A stretch of DNA of 64,000 bases from Egibacteraceae bacterium. Lineage in GTDB: Bacteria > Actinomycetota > Nitriliruptoria > Euzebyales > Egibacteraceae. Below, one piece after another: positions 24,507 through 35,722 of this stretch; positions within the stretch are counted from its first letter, which is position 1, and each line of letters starts with the position of its first letter. The notes beneath the pieces were generated by a model. The model was not told where the DNA came from. It did not search any database and saw only the letters and a list, made by a program, of their open reading frames with translations. The stretch is taken from assembly GCA_030447925.1 (NCBI GenBank), contig JAUJNX010000004.1, positions 274,296 through 338,295 of the forward strand. Direction: 5' to 3'. Both the position numbers and the translations under genes were made by a program.

Positions 24507-26795
24507 TCAGGCCCGCACCAGCGGCGCGTACGCCAGCAGCAACCGCTTCGTCCCGTACTCGTCAAAGGCGATGAGCGCCTCCTCGTTGCCGGGGCGGCCC
24601 GACAGCTCCAGGATCCGGCCGGGCCCGAAGGTCGGGTGCAGGATCCGGTCGCCCACGCCGATGTCGGGCCCGTCGTCGTCGGCGGCGGGTCCCCGGCCCG
24701 TGTACTGGGACCGCACCCCGACCTTGGCCACGGCCCGGCGGCTGGCCGCCCCGCGCTCGGCGGAGCGGTCCTCCACCAGCTCGCCGGGGACCTCCTTCAG
24801 GAACCGCGACGGGGGGTTGGCGTTGGTGCCGCCGAACAGGGTCCGGCTCCACGCGCTGGTCAGGTACAGCCGCTGGCGCGCGCGGGTCATGGCCACGTAG
24901 GCCAGCCGGCGCTCCTCCTCCATCTGGTCGGGGTCGCCCAGCGACCGGTGGTGGGGGAAGACCGAGTCCTCCAGCCCCACCAGGAACACCACCGGGAACT
25001 CCAGCCCCTTGGCGTTGTGGATGGTCATCAGCGTGAGCCGCGCGTCGCCGTCGGCCAGGCTGTCCTGCTCGCTGACCAGGGCGATGCGCTCCAGGAACTC
25101 GGCCAGGGTCGCGTCGGGCTGCAGGTCGTTGAAGTCGTCGGCGACGCCGGCCAGCTCGCGGACGTTCTCCTCCCGGCCCAGCGCCTCGACGGTGCGCTCG
25201 GCCTGGAGCTCGGTGAGGTAGCCGGTCCGGTCCCAGGTCTGCTCGACGACCTCGCGCAGGGGCGGGGACGTCTCCACCATCCAGGTGCGCAGCAGGTCCA
25301 GCGTGCGGACGTAGTCCAGGACCGCCCCGACCGCCCGCGGCCCCAGCCACGGGTTCTCCTCGGCGCGGCGGCACGACTCCAGGAACGCGACGCCCTCCTG
25401 GGACGCGAAGCGGTCCAGGGCCTCCTCGCTCTTCGCGCCGATCCCCCGGCGCGGGACGTTGAGGACGCGCTTGGCGCTGACGTCGTCGGCGGGGTTGACG
25501 AGCAGTCGCAGGTAGGCGAGGAGGTCCTTGACCTCCCGGCGCTCGTAGAAGCGCGTCCCGCCGATCACCTGGTAGGGCATGCCGAGGCGGATCAGCACCT
25601 CCTCCAGCACCCGCGACTGCGCGTTGGTCCGGTAGAAGACGGCGCAGTCCCCGGGCTTCACGCCCTCCTGGTCGCCCAGGCGGTCGATCTCCTCGGCGAC
25701 GAAGGCGGCCTCGTCCTGCTCGTTCTCCGCCAGGTAGCGCACGACCTTGACCCCGTCGCCCGCGTCGGTCCACAGGTTCTTCGGCAGGCGCCGGACGTTG
25801 TTGGCGATGACCGCGTTGGCCGCGTCCAGGATCGTCTGGGTGGACCGGTAGTTGCGCTCCAGCGTGATGCGGGTGGCGTCGGGGAAGTCGCGCTCGAACT
25901 CCAGGATGTTGCGGATGTCCGCGCCGCGGAAGCCGTAGATCGACTGGTCGGCGTCGCCGACGACGCACAGGTTGCGGTGCTCGGCGGCCAGCAGGTGCAC
26001 GATCTCGTACTGCGCGCGGTTGGTGTCCTGCCACTCGTCGACCAGGATGTGGCGGAACTGGCGCCGGTAGCGGTCCAGGACGTCGTCGAACAGCTGGAAC
26101 AGCTCGACGGTCTTGACCAGCAGGTCGTCGAAGTCGAAGGCGCTCGCGCGGTGGAGGCGCTCCTGGTACCGGCGGTAGGCCTCGCCGACCTTCTCCTCGT
26201 ACCAGTTCTGCGCGCGCAGGGCGTAGGTCTCGAAGTCGACGAGCTCGTTCTTGGCCGCCGAGATCGCGTGGGCGGCGCCGCGCGGGGTCAGCCGCTTGGT
26301 GTCGATGTCCAGTTCGCGCAGGCACAGGCCGACCAGCCGGGTCGAGTCCGCCGCGTCGTAGATGGTGAACGACTTCTCGTAGCCCAGCCGGGGGGCCTCG
26401 GCGCGCAGGAGCCGGGCGCACGCCGCGTGGAAGGTGGACACCCACATCCCGCCCCAGCGGCGGATCGAGGGGTTGCCCTGGTCGTCGCGGCCGACGCCCA
26501 CGAGCCGGTCGCCGACCAGCGCGCCCACGCGCAGCCGCATCTCGTCGGCGGCCTTGTTGGTGAAGGTGATCGCCAGGATCTCCTGGGGTGCCACGCCGCG
26601 GTCGCGGATGAGGTGGGCGATCCGGTGGGTGAGGACCCGGGTCTTGCCCGACCCGGCCCCCGCGACCACGAGCAGCGGGCCGGAGTCGTGCGCCACCGCG
26701 CGCGCCTGCTCGGGGTTCATGCCCTCTAGCAGCGCCGGGTCGACGCCGTCCAGCGGCGCCTCCGGCGCGTCCTGGTCCAGCGACAGGTCGGCCAT
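24507..26795 (-). CDS. pcrA: ATP-dependent DNA helicase, UvrD/PcrA family
   Basis: 762 residues, a normal SF1A helicase. Motif I VVAGAGSGKTRVLTHRI, Ia ITFTNKAADEM, II LVDEWQDTN (Trp instead of the more usual Tyr/Phe), III VVGDADQSIYGFRGAD, IV LERNYRST, VI AYVAMTRARQRLYLTSAW, and a C-terminal Tudor-like tail (GDRILHPTFGPGRILELSG). It unwinds DNA in repair and replication-restart. The gene is leaderless-like, with TAGACT 6 nt before ATG 26795. It diverges from the F420-type gene. Confidence 0.95.
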   Translation of the reverse strand: MADLSLDQDAPEAPLDGVDPALLEGMNPEQARAVAHDSGPLLVVAGAGSGKTRVLTHRIAHLIRDRGVAPQEILAITFTNKAADEMRLRVGALVGDRLVGVGRDDQGNPSIRRWGGMWVSTFHAACARLLRAEAPRLGYEKSFTIYDAADSTRLVGLCLRELDIDTKRLTPRGAAHAISAAKNELVDFETYALRAQNWYEEKVGEAYRRYQERLHRASAFDFDDLLVKTVELFQLFDDVLDRYRRQFRHILVDEWQDTNRAQYEIVHLLAAEHRNLCVVGDADQSIYGFRGADIRNILEFERDFPDATRITLERNYRSTQTILDAANAVIANNVRRLPKNLWTDAGDGVKVVRYLAENEQDEAAFVAEEIDRLGDQEGVKPGDCAVFYRTNAQSRVLEEVLIRLGMPYQVIGGTRFYERREVKDLLAYLRLLVNPADDVSAKRVLNVPRRGIGAKSEEALDRFASQEGVAFLESCRRAEENPWLGPRAVGAVLDYVRTLDLLRTWMVETSPPLREVVEQTWDRTGYLTELQAERTVEALGREENVRELAGVADDFNDLQPDATLAEFLERIALVSEQDSLADGDARLTLMTIHNAKGLEFPVVFLVGLEDSVFPHHRSLGDPDQMEEERRLAYVAMTRARQRLYLTSAWSRTLFGGTNANPPSRFLKEVPGELVEDRSAERGAASRRAVAKVGVRSQYTGRGPAADDDGPDIGVGDRILHPTFGPGRILELSGRPGNEEALIAFDEYGTKRLLLAYAPLVRA

Positions 26796-26801
26796 GGCCC
26801 G

Positions 26802-26807
26802 AGTCTA
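26802..26807 (-). promoter_or_regulatory. -10 box TAGACT, leaderless start of pcrA
   Basis: TANNNT hexamer on the minus strand ending 6 nt before ATG 26795; no Shine-Dalgarno is visible. The divergent partner promoter (26849-26854) is only ~40 bp away. Confidence 0.5.
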
Positions 26808-26848
26808 GGTGGGGGGTGTGCCAGGACCGTCCTGCCACGCGTCGGGAG

Positions 26849-26854
26849 TAGCGT
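26849..26854 (+). promoter_or_regulatory. -10 box TAGCGT, leaderless start of the F420-type oxidoreductase
   Basis: TANNNT hexamer ending 7 nt before ATG 26862, which supports that ATG over the in-frame GTG at 26853. Confidence 0.45.
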
Positions 26855-26861
26855 GGCGGCC

Positions 26862-27257
26862 ATGACTGAGCAGATCCCCCAGGCCGCGCACCACCTCTTC
26901 GACGACGTCAACTTCGCCCACGTCGTGACCCTCAACGACGACGGGTCGCCGCAGACCACGCCGGTCTGGGTCGGGCGGGAGGGCGACCTCGTGGTGTTCA
27001 ACACCGCGAAGGGCCGGGTCAAGCACCGCAACCTCGAGCGCGACCCGCGGGTGGCGGTGTCGATCGTGAACAAGGACCAGCCCTACGAGTGGGTGCAGGT
27101 CCGCGGCACGGTGCAGATGGAGGACGACACCGACAACGCCCACATCGAGGCGATGGCCCAGAAGTACCTGGGCGGTCCCTACCCCTTCCACCAGCAGGGC
27201 GAGCAGCGCGTCATCGTGCGCATCACCCCGGACAAGGTCACCCACGCGGGCGGCTGA
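26862..27257 (+). CDS. PPOX-class probable F420-dependent oxidoreductase
   Basis: 131 residues, a pyridoxamine-oxidase-like split-barrel: DVNFAHVVTLNDDGSPQTTPVWVGREGDLVVFNTAKGR, then KHRNLERDPRVAVSIV and WVQVRGTVQ, matching the actinobacterial TIGR03618-type family that binds F420 or flavin. Substrate unknown. The start at ATG 26862 is supported by TAGCGT 7 nt upstream; GTG 26853 is an alternative that adds three residues. Divergent from pcrA and convergent with the topoisomerase gene. Confidence 0.85.
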   Translation: MTEQIPQAAHHLFDDVNFAHVVTLNDDGSPQTTPVWVGREGDLVVFNTAKGRVKHRNLERDPRVAVSIVNKDQPYEWVQVRGTVQMEDDTDNAHIEAMAQKYLGGPYPFHQQGEQRVIVRITPDKVTHAGG

Positions 27258-27342
27258 CCGCGGCCGCTCAACCGCGCCCGGCGCCTCCCAGCGACGGGCG
27301 GGTGTTGTCCAGCTCGGCGAGTCGCCGCAGCGGACGGGCGAC

Positions 27343-28398
27343 CTAGGCGACCTTCACGCGGTCCACGTCGTCGGACTGCCGGGGCTCCTCGAGGAGGCCC
27401 AGGACGGCCTCCTCGATCCGCCCCTGGATGGCGGGCGTGTCACCGGGGGCCTCGCCGAGCGCCTCCAGGGCCGGCTGGATCGTGTAACCGGCGTCGTAGC
27501 GGTCGAACACCCGCGGGTCGATGTAGGAGGCGCGGGCGACGGTGGGGGTGTTGCCAAGCTTCTCCGCGACCTCCTTCGCCGCGTAGCTCTTCGCGCGCTT
27601 CGCCGCGGTCGCCGACCCCAGCGCGGGCACCGACACCGCCAGCGTGACCGCCGCCAGGACGGTCGCGTTCCAGGTGCGGAAGTCCTTGGCGGAGAAGTCC
27701 CCGCCCGACAGCTCCTTGATGAACGCGTTCACGTCGTGGGAGCGCACGTCGCGCCACTCCCCGTCCTGCCGGTAGGCGAGCAGCTCCGGCCCCCCGCCGC
27801 GGCGGCGCTTCAACCGGCCGACCATCGCCGCCACCTCCGGGTCGACGAAGTGCACGACCCGGCGCTTGTGGCTCTTGGCGAGGTAGTCGAAGGTCAGCTC
27901 CTCGCCGTCCAGGCGCACGTGCTCCTTGCGGATGGTCGCCAGGCCGAAGGTGTCGTTGGCCTCGGTGTACTCCTCGGTCCCGACCCGGAAGAAGCCGTGG
28001 TCCAGCAGGCGCACCGACGCGGCCAGGACGCGGTCGCGGGTCAGCTCCTCGCCGCCGTCCAGCAGGCGGTCGATGCCGGCGCGCAGGGCCGGCAGCGACC
28101 GCGCGAAGGCGAGCATGTCCTCGAACTTCTCCGCGTCCTTCCGCCGCCGCCACTCGTCGTGGTAGCGGTACTGGCGCCGGCCCGCCGCGTCGGTGCCGAC
28201 CGCCTGCAGGTGCCCGTTGGCGTACGGGGCGATCCAGACGTCGTGCCAGGCGGGCGGCAGGACGAGCGCGGCGATGCGGTCCAGCGTCGCGGGGTCGTCG
28301 ACCTTGCTGCCGGTGGCCATGTCGACGTACTCGAACCCCTTGCCCGCCGGCCGCCGGGTGATCCCGGGCCGGGAGCAGTCCGATCGTCGCAGTCTCAC
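27343..28398 (-). CDS. DNA topoisomerase IB
   Basis: 351 residues, the bacterial/poxvirus-type IB enzyme. The N-terminal domain has KGFEYVDMATGSKVDDPATLDRIAALVLPPAW. The catalytic domain carries the Arg/Lys block VNAFIKELSGGDFSAKDFRTWNAT and the tyrosine nucleophile block ARASYIDPRVFDRY. It relaxes supercoils by a 3'-phosphotyrosine intermediate. It ends in an acidic tail. The guaA stop lies immediately upstream (2 bp), so it is probably read from the guaA transcript. Confidence 0.92.
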   Translation of the reverse strand: MRLRRSDCSRPGITRRPAGKGFEYVDMATGSKVDDPATLDRIAALVLPPAWHDVWIAPYANGHLQAVGTDAAGRRQYRYHDEWRRRKDAEKFEDMLAFARSLPALRAGIDRLLDGGEELTRDRVLAASVRLLDHGFFRVGTEEYTEANDTFGLATIRKEHVRLDGEELTFDYLAKSHKRRVVHFVDPEVAAMVGRLKRRRGGGPELLAYRQDGEWRDVRSHDVNAFIKELSGGDFSAKDFRTWNATVLAAVTLAVSVPALGSATAAKRAKSYAAKEVAEKLGNTPTVARASYIDPRVFDRYDAGYTIQPALEALGEAPGDTPAIQGRIEEAVLGLLEEPRQSDDVDRVKVA

Positions 28399-28399
28399 G

Positions 28400-29950
28400 T
28401 CATTCCCACTCGATGGTGCCTGGCGGCTTGGACGTCACGTCGTAGGCGACCCGATTTACCCCCGGGACCTCGTTCACCACCCTGTTGGCGATGCGGGCCA
28501 GGACCTCCCAGTCCAGCCGCGCGAAGTCGGCGGTCATGGCGTCCTCGCTGGTGACGGCCCGCACGATGATCGGGTGCCCGTAGGTCCGGGCGTCGCCCTG
28601 CACGCCGACGGAGCGGATCGCGGGCAGCACCGCGAACGCCTGCCAGATCTCCTTCTCCAGGCCCGCGCGGCGCAGCTCGTCCAGGACGATCGCGTCGGCC
28701 GCGCGCACCAGGTCGAGGCGCTCCGCGGTGACCTCGCCGATGATCCGGACCGCCAGGCCGGGACCGGGGAACGGCTGGCGCCACACGATCTCGGCCGGGA
28801 GGCCGAGCTCCTCGCCGACCAGCCGGACCTCGTCCTTGAACAGCCAGCGCAGCGGCTCGACCAGGGCGAAGCGCAGGTCGTCGGGCAGCCCGCCGACGTT
28901 GTGGTGGCTCTTGATGGTGGCGGCGGTGCCGTGGCCGGACTCGATCACGTCGGGGTACAGCGTGCCCTGGACCAGGAACTGCGCGTCGCCCGCGTGCTCG
29001 CGGGCCGCCTCCTCGAACACGCGGATGAACTCGGTGCCGATCAGCTTGCGCTTGCGCTCCGGGTCGGTCACCCCCGCGAGCCGGTCCAGGAAGCGGTCGG
29101 CGGCCCGCACGGTCACCAGGCGCGCGGCGGAGTGCGCGCCGAACGCCTCCTCGACCTGCTCGGCCTCGCCCTTGCGCAGCAGGCCGTGGTCGACGAACAC
29201 GCAGGTCAGCTGATCGCCGACGGCGGCGTGCACCAGCGCCGCCGCGACCGCGGAGTCCACCCCGCCCGACAGCGCGCACAGCACGCGGGCGTCGCCGACC
29301 TGGTCGCGGATCGCCTGCACGGCGGCCTCGGCCACCGAGTGCGGCGTCCAGGTGCGCCGCGCGCCGGTGGCGTCGAGGAACGCGCGGAACACGCCCATGC
29401 CGTGCGGGGTGTGGGTGACCTCGGGGTGGTACTGGACGCCGAACAGCCGCCGCTGGGGATCCTCGAACGCCGCCGCCGGGGTCACGTCGGTGGACCCGAC
29501 CACCCGGAATCCCGGCGGCGGGCGCACGACGGTGTCGGTGTGGCTCATCCACACGGTCTGGTCGGCGGGCGCGTCGTCGAACAGCGCGCTGTCGGGGACC
29601 GCGCGCAGGGCCGTGGGGCCGAACTCGCGGGCGCCGGTGGGGGCGACCTCGCCGCCCAGGGCCTGGGCCATGAGCTGCTGGCCGTAGCAGATCCCCAGGA
29701 CCGGAACCCCCGCCTCGAGCACCGCCGGGTCCATCCGGGGCGCGCCCTCGGCGTACACGGACTGCGGCCCGCCGGACAGGACCAGCCCCTTGGGGTGGCG
29801 GGCGAGCAGATCGGCGGCCGGCGCGTCGCCGGGCACGATCTCGGCGTAGACCTGCAGCTGGCGCAGCCGCCGGGCGATCACCTGGGCGTACTGCGCACCG
29901 AAGTCGAGCACCAGGACGGTGTCCCGGTCGGGCGGGGGCGGCGTGCTCAT
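28400..29950 (-). CDS. guaA: GMP synthase (glutamine-hydrolysing)
   Basis: 516 residues, normal. The N-terminal class I amidotransferase has [19 protein letters not shown], the Cys nucleophile in [10 protein letters not shown] and His/Glu in YHPEVTHT. The ATP pyrophosphatase domain has [16 protein letters not shown], and the C-terminal dimerisation domain ends KPPGTIEWE. It converts XMP to GMP. ATG 29950 is leaderless-like (TAGCGT 6 nt upstream). Confidence 0.96.
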   Translation of the reverse strand: MSTPPPPDRDTVLVLDFGAQYAQVIARRLRQLQVYAEIVPGDAPAADLLARHPKGLVLSGGPQSVYAEGAPRMDPAVLEAGVPVLGICYGQQLMAQALGGEVAPTGAREFGPTALRAVPDSALFDDAPADQTVWMSHTDTVVRPPPGFRVVGSTDVTPAAAFEDPQRRLFGVQYHPEVTHTPHGMGVFRAFLDATGARRTWTPHSVAEAAVQAIRDQVGDARVLCALSGGVDSAVAAALVHAAVGDQLTCVFVDHGLLRKGEAEQVEEAFGAHSAARLVTVRAADRFLDRLAGVTDPERKRKLIGTEFIRVFEEAAREHAGDAQFLVQGTLYPDVIESGHGTAATIKSHHNVGGLPDDLRFALVEPLRWLFKDEVRLVGEELGLPAEIVWRQPFPGPGLAVRIIGEVTAERLDLVRAADAIVLDELRRAGLEKEIWQAFAVLPAIRSVGVQGDARTYGHPIIVRAVTSEDAMTADFARLDWEVLARIANRVVNEVPGVNRVAYDVTSKPPGTIEWE

Positions 29951-29956
29951 GTCCGA

Positions 29957-29962
29957 ACGCTA
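29957..29962 (-). promoter_or_regulatory. -10 box TAGCGT, leaderless start of guaA
   Basis: TANNNT hexamer on the minus strand ending 6 nt before ATG 29950, immediately downstream of the hairpin at 29973-30004 that separates guaA from the metalloprotease gene. Confidence 0.5.
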
Positions 29963-29972
29963 GCGCAACGGA

Positions 29973-30004
29973 CGCGGCCGCCCGGCATGAGCCGGGCGGC
30001 CGCG
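29973..30004 (-). terminator. 14-bp perfect stem, 4-base loop after the metalloprotease gene
   Basis: Arms 29973-29986 and 29991-30004 pair fully around an ATGA loop. It lies ~20 bp beyond the metalloprotease stop and just before the guaA promoter, so it probably insulates the two. No T tract follows on the minus strand. Confidence 0.7.
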
Positions 30005-30025
30005 GTGGGACCGGTGCGGGTGGGG

Positions 30026-32293
30026 TCAGCGGCCGATGGCCACCGGGGGCGAGAACGTCGCCGGGCCCTCGGCGCCGTCGGCGACCACCGTCACGGAGAA
30101 CGCGTAGTCCCCCGCGGGCAGCAGCCGGAACTGGGCCCGGGTGGCCGACGCCGGGACCCGGCGGGTCGCGACGACCTCGTCGCCGCGCAGGGCGCGCACC
30201 ACGTAGGCCTCGGCGCCCGCGGCGGGCGCCGCCCAGCTGACCCGCGCGCGGCGGCCGGTGACCTCCACGGCCAGGTCGCCGACCCCCAGCCCCGCCTCCT
30301 CGGCCGGGCCGGTGAGCGCGAAGGAGATGCGGGTGAGGGTGTCCTCGACGCCGGACAGGCCCTCGAACAGGCTGAACCGGTCCTCGCCGAAGTCGACGTC
30401 GATGTCGTCCTCGGTGCCGAACACCCCGTCCGGCCCGGGCCCGACGAGGTTGGCCAGGTCGCCGCCCTCGTCCTGGATGTTGGGCAGGTCGTTGGTGCGG
30501 TCGGTGTGGAAGTTGCCGAAGAAGTGCCCGGCCTCGTGGGCGGTGACGTTGCCGACACCGGTGCCGACGAGCGCCACGACGTCGGTCTCGGGGCCGACGA
30601 ACTGGTTCAGCGAGTTGGCGTTGCCGGCGTCCGCGCTGAGCAGGTCGAGCAGCACCAGCGCGGTCTCCTCGCGGTCGAAGTTGCCGGGGTCGATGGTCTG
30701 GGCGATCCCGATGGTCGAGATGCCGGACTCCTCGATGGTGCCGCCGATGACGATCCGGCTGACGTCCTCCTCGCCGAACGTGTCGGGGTGGTCCCGGCTG
30801 TTGCGGATCTCGATGTCGAAGTCGTCCTCCAGGCCGCGCTCCTCGAGGTCCCTGGACAGGCTCTCCTCGACCGACGCGACGATGGCGTCGATGACGGCGT
30901 CCTCGTCGTCCGCGCCGAGGCCCCAGCCGCCGAGGAAGGCCGACAGCGGCGACAGCGTGCGCACGCCCGGGCCGCCGAACACCGCGGTGTTCAGCTCCTC
31001 GCCGTCGAAGTCCAGGAACAGCACCTGGGTGCCGCCGTCACCGGTCTCCGCGGGCGGGCGCTGGAGGCGCACCCGCGTCTCGTAGTCCCCGGTCCCCCGG
31101 TAGACCGCCAGGAAGTGGCGCCCGTCGAGGTCGGCGACGTGGTCGAGCACCGCGTTGCCGCCACCCAGCAGGCGCGTGCCCTCCGGGTAGATGACCGAGG
31201 CGTCCTGGTCGGACCCGATGACCTCCTTGCCCTCCGGGTCGAACAGGCTCACGCGGGTGGCCGCGCCCTCGGTGGACGCCGACACGACGTCGCCGGCCGC
31301 CAGCTCGACGCCGTAGACGTCGATGTCCTCGGGGACGTCCAGGTCGATCGCGACCTCGTAGGGCCCCTCGGAGCCCGCGCCGAGGCCGCTGGCGGAGTCG
31401 AACGGGTCCTCGGGCACCGAGGGGAACCCGACGACGGCCACGAAGTGGTCGCCCGGCTCCTGGACGGTGAAGGCCAGGAAGCTGTCGAGCGGGGCGCCGG
31501 GCTCGAAGGCGTCGTCGTTCGCGGCGAGGATCGTGCCCTCGGCGTCGTAGAGGAGCACCAGCGGGTCCAGCGTGCTGCCCAGCGCCTGGGCGTCCACGTC
31601 GACGGCGATGGACTGCCCGGCGGCGACGGCCGGCAGCGCGTAGAAGTCGAAGTCGCCGGTGCCGTCGCCCTCGATCGTGCCGTGCGGGCCGTCGCCGATC
31701 TGGGCGGCGGCGCGCGACCGGTCGGCCTCGGCGTCCACGCCCAGCCCGGTCGGGTTCGCGAGCGGGATCGCCCCGTCGTCCTCGGTGGACGCGGTGGTGG
31801 TCTCGGCGACCGGCACCTCGGCCAGGGTGCCCTCGATCTCCAGCTCGGGGACCTCGCCCTCGCCGGTGCCCGCCTCGCCGATCAGCTGCGCGGTGGCGAG
31901 GGTGTCGTTGCGGCCGAACAGGGTGTCGGGCTCGCCCTCCTGGACGGTCGGGAACGGCTCGATGTCGAACGCGCGGGCGTCCGCCTGCGCCGTCGCGGCC
32001 GGCGGCGGGGCCGCCTCGGCGCGCTGGCGGAGCAGCTCCCGGTAGAAGGCGAGGTCCGCCGGCTGGCCCGCGGGCGGCGTCGCGAGGAAGGGGTTGACGC
32101 CCGGCAGCGGCGCCTCGCCGGCCACCTGCTCGTCGGTCGGGAGCTGCTTGCTCGGGTCCTGCTGCACGCCGAAGGGCGCGAGCCGCGCGAGCGCGCCCGC
32201 CTGCGGGTCCGGCTCCTGGCCCGCGGCCGCACCCGTCAGCGGGATCATGACCGCCAGCACGAGCGCCAGCAGCCGTATCGAGGTCCTCGTCAC
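30026..32293 (-). CDS. Secreted zinc metalloprotease, metzincin-like, with PPC- and FnIII-like domains
   Basis: 755 residues from GTG 32293, preceded by GGAGGAAC. Signal peptide: TRTSIRLLALVLAVMIPLTGAAAG. Two beta-rich acidic segments (FDFYALPAVAAGQSIAVDVDA and IDVYGVELAAGDVVSASTEG) resemble bacterial pre-peptidase C-terminal domains. The protease core has LFLDFDGEELN and the zinc site HEAGHFFGNFH (HExxHxxGxxH) followed by TD. A ~85-residue FnIII-like end (VSWAAPAAGAEAYVVRALRG) closes it. The whole protein is strongly acidic. It is likely exported and may process surface proteins. The exact peptidase family is not assigned. Confidence 0.78.
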   Translation of the reverse strand: MTRTSIRLLALVLAVMIPLTGAAAGQEPDPQAGALARLAPFGVQQDPSKQLPTDEQVAGEAPLPGVNPFLATPPAGQPADLAFYRELLRQRAEAAPPPAATAQADARAFDIEPFPTVQEGEPDTLFGRNDTLATAQLIGEAGTGEGEVPELEIEGTLAEVPVAETTTASTEDDGAIPLANPTGLGVDAEADRSRAAAQIGDGPHGTIEGDGTGDFDFYALPAVAAGQSIAVDVDAQALGSTLDPLVLLYDAEGTILAANDDAFEPGAPLDSFLAFTVQEPGDHFVAVVGFPSVPEDPFDSASGLGAGSEGPYEVAIDLDVPEDIDVYGVELAAGDVVSASTEGAATRVSLFDPEGKEVIGSDQDASVIYPEGTRLLGGGNAVLDHVADLDGRHFLAVYRGTGDYETRVRLQRPPAETGDGGTQVLFLDFDGEELNTAVFGGPGVRTLSPLSAFLGGWGLGADDEDAVIDAIVASVEESLSRDLEERGLEDDFDIEIRNSRDHPDTFGEEDVSRIVIGGTIEESGISTIGIAQTIDPGNFDREETALVLLDLLSADAGNANSLNQFVGPETDVVALVGTGVGNVTAHEAGHFFGNFHTDRTNDLPNIQDEGGDLANLVGPGPDGVFGTEDDIDVDFGEDRFSLFEGLSGVEDTLTRISFALTGPAEEAGLGVGDLAVEVTGRRARVSWAAPAAGAEAYVVRALRGDEVVATRRVPASATRAQFRLLPAGDYAFSVTVVADGAEGPATFSPPVAIGR

Positions 32294-32347
32294 GCGTTCC
32301 TCCGTCTGGGGAGTTGTGGGAGGAGCAACGCTGCCAGGAGCTGGGTA

Positions 32348-32376
32348 GACATTCATCAATCTCGAGGATGATTGTC
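32348..32376. promoter_or_regulatory. Imperfect inverted repeat upstream of the metalloprotease gene
   Basis: GACATTCATC (32348-32357) pairs with GATGATTGTC (32367-32376) at 9 of 10 positions across a 9-bp spacer. It is A/T-rich for this region and sits ~55 bp upstream of the GTG start, so it may be an operator or part of the promoter. Confidence 0.35.
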
Positions 32377-32402
32377 CCGCACGACCTCATCCCCGGGGCG
32401 GG

Positions 32403-34034
32403 TCAGTCGCGCCAGGTCCAGGAGTAGTCGGGCGGGTCCAGGCCGCCGCGGCGGTCCGGCTCGCCGCCGCGATCCCCGCCCCCCGGGGGGCCGCCGGGCG
32501 GGGCGCCGGAGCCGGGCGGGGGCGGCGGGCGGCCTCCGGGGGCGCGCCCGGGTCGCCCGAGCCCGGGCCGCCCGCGCCGGGGTCGCGGTCCGACGGCGCG
32601 ACGGGGCCGGGTGGGCTGGGGTCGGGGTCGCCGGGGCCCGTGGCGTCGGAGCCGGCGCCCTGGGCGCGGGGGGACGGGACCGCGGACGGGCCGGACGGGG
32701 GCGGCGGGACGGCCGCGGGGCCCGCCGGCTCCGCCTCGGACGCGTCGGGGGTGGGCGAGGGCGTCGCCGCGCGGTCCGCGACCGGCTCCTCGGCCCACCA
32801 GAACGACAGGTCGTCCTCGGCGTCGGGCGCGGGCGGCGCAGTCCGCTCCGGCTGCGCGGCCAGGCGCACCGGCGCGGGGTCGGGGGCCGCGCCCCAGTGG
32901 GGATGCGCAGGCCGACGAGCACGCCCGCCAGCACCAGCCCGCCCAGGGCGGCGGCGGCCAGGACCGCGCGCAGCACGCGCCGCAGCGCCGCGTCCGGGGC
33001 GCCGGGGGCCGCGGGCGACAGGGCGGCCCGGGAGGGGCGCGCCAGACCTCGCCGGGCGAGCGGAACAGCCCGAGGCCGTCCTCGCCCGGCCCCGCGGGCC
33101 GCGGGGCGGCGGCGCCCGGCAGCGCGCGGCCGCGCGCCGGCGCCGGTGCCGGCGCCGGGGGCGGGGCGGGACGCAGCGTCGTGACGCCCTCCGCGGCCCG
33201 CTGCAGGGCGTCCTGCAGCTGGGCGGCGGTCTGCCACCGCTGCGCCGGGTCCTTGGCCAGGGCCCGCAGCGTGACCGCCTCCAGCGACGACGGGACGTCC
33301 GGGCGATCCGGCGCAGCGGGACTGGGGTCGCCCGCACGTGCTGGAACGCGACCGCCATCGCCGTCGACCCGTGGAACGGGGGCCGCCCGGTCAGGCACTC
33401 GTAGAGCAGGACCCCCAGCGAGTACAGGTCGGACCGGGCGTCGGGCGGCCCGGCCGCGATCTGCTCGGGGGCCATGTAGTGGGGGTGCCGAGGATCCCGG
33501 TGGTCAGGGTCAGGGCGACGGTGTCGCCCAGGGCGCGCGCGATGCCGAAGTCCATGAGCCGCGCACCGCCCCCGGCGGCAGCATGACGTTGGCGGGCTTC
33601 ACGTCGCGGTGGACCAGGCCGTGGGCGTGGGCGGCCGCCAGGGCCGCGCACAGGTCCACCGCCACCTGCAGCGCGGCGCCGGCCGGCAGCGCGCCGCGCC
33701 CGGCGAGCACCGCGGCGAGGGTCGGGCCCTCCACGTGCTCCATGACGATGAAGGGCAGGCCGTCGTGCTCGCCGGTGTCCAGCACCGCGACCAGGCCCGG
33801 GTGGGCCAGGCCGGCGGCCGCGCGCGCCTCCCGCAGGAAGCGGCGGCGGAGGTTGGCGGAGGTGAACAGGGCGTCGAGCACCTTGACGGCGACCCGGCGG
33901 TCCAGCACGCGGTCCCAGGCGTCGAACACCACCGCGGTGCCGCCACGGCCGAGGCGGGAGCCGAGCTCGTACCGGTCGGCGAGTACGCCGCCGACGACGC
34001 CCGCCCCGCGGCCCTCGCCCTCCTCGCCCGCCAT
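32403..34034 (-). CDS. Hanks-type Ser/Thr protein kinase with single TM, six frameshifts
   Basis: Starts ATG 34034 (MAGEEGEGRGAG). The kinase domain has LGRGGTAVVFDAWDR, VAVKVLDALF, EHVEGPTLAAVL, HRDVKPANVM, MDFGIARALGD and MAPEQIAAGPPDARSDLYSLG. A TM (VLAAAALGGLVLAGVLVGL) precedes a Pro/acidic tail with SFWWAEEP that ends YSWTWRD. The parts lie in different frames; adding one base at each of 33569-33573, 33481-33485, 33318-33320, 33034-33037, 32899-32902 and 32518-32522 gives 1638 nt (545 residues). It could be a pseudogene, but the uniform one-base losses in G/C runs point to sequencing error. Follows the paralogue upstream after 83 bp. Confidence 0.68.
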
Positions 34035-34117
34035 CGGGAGAAGTGTGGCCGGTCGATCAGTGCGGGGGCAATTCCTGGGTGTGGACTTCCAGGCGACCGC
34101 GGTCGCCCGGCCGCCGC

Positions 34118-35696
<1,579 letters not shown>

Positions 35697-35722
35697 GGTG
35701 GTGCGTCCTCCCTAGCGCGGCC

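Noticed and set aside
24336..26729. 797-codon open frame on the plus strand opposite pcrA
   Set aside because: All helicase motifs are on the minus strand; this frame has no recognisable domain.
28193..32371. 1392-codon open frame on the plus strand
   Set aside because: It runs antisense across guaA and the metalloprotease. Its composition (Arg, Gly, Val, His) and lack of motifs mark it as a shadow caused by high GC at third positions.
32403..34034. Degenerate kinase pseudogene
   Set aside because: Six breaks are all one-base losses in G/C runs, and the repaired length is an exact multiple of three with intact kinase motifs; decay would show stops, in-frame losses and substitutions too.
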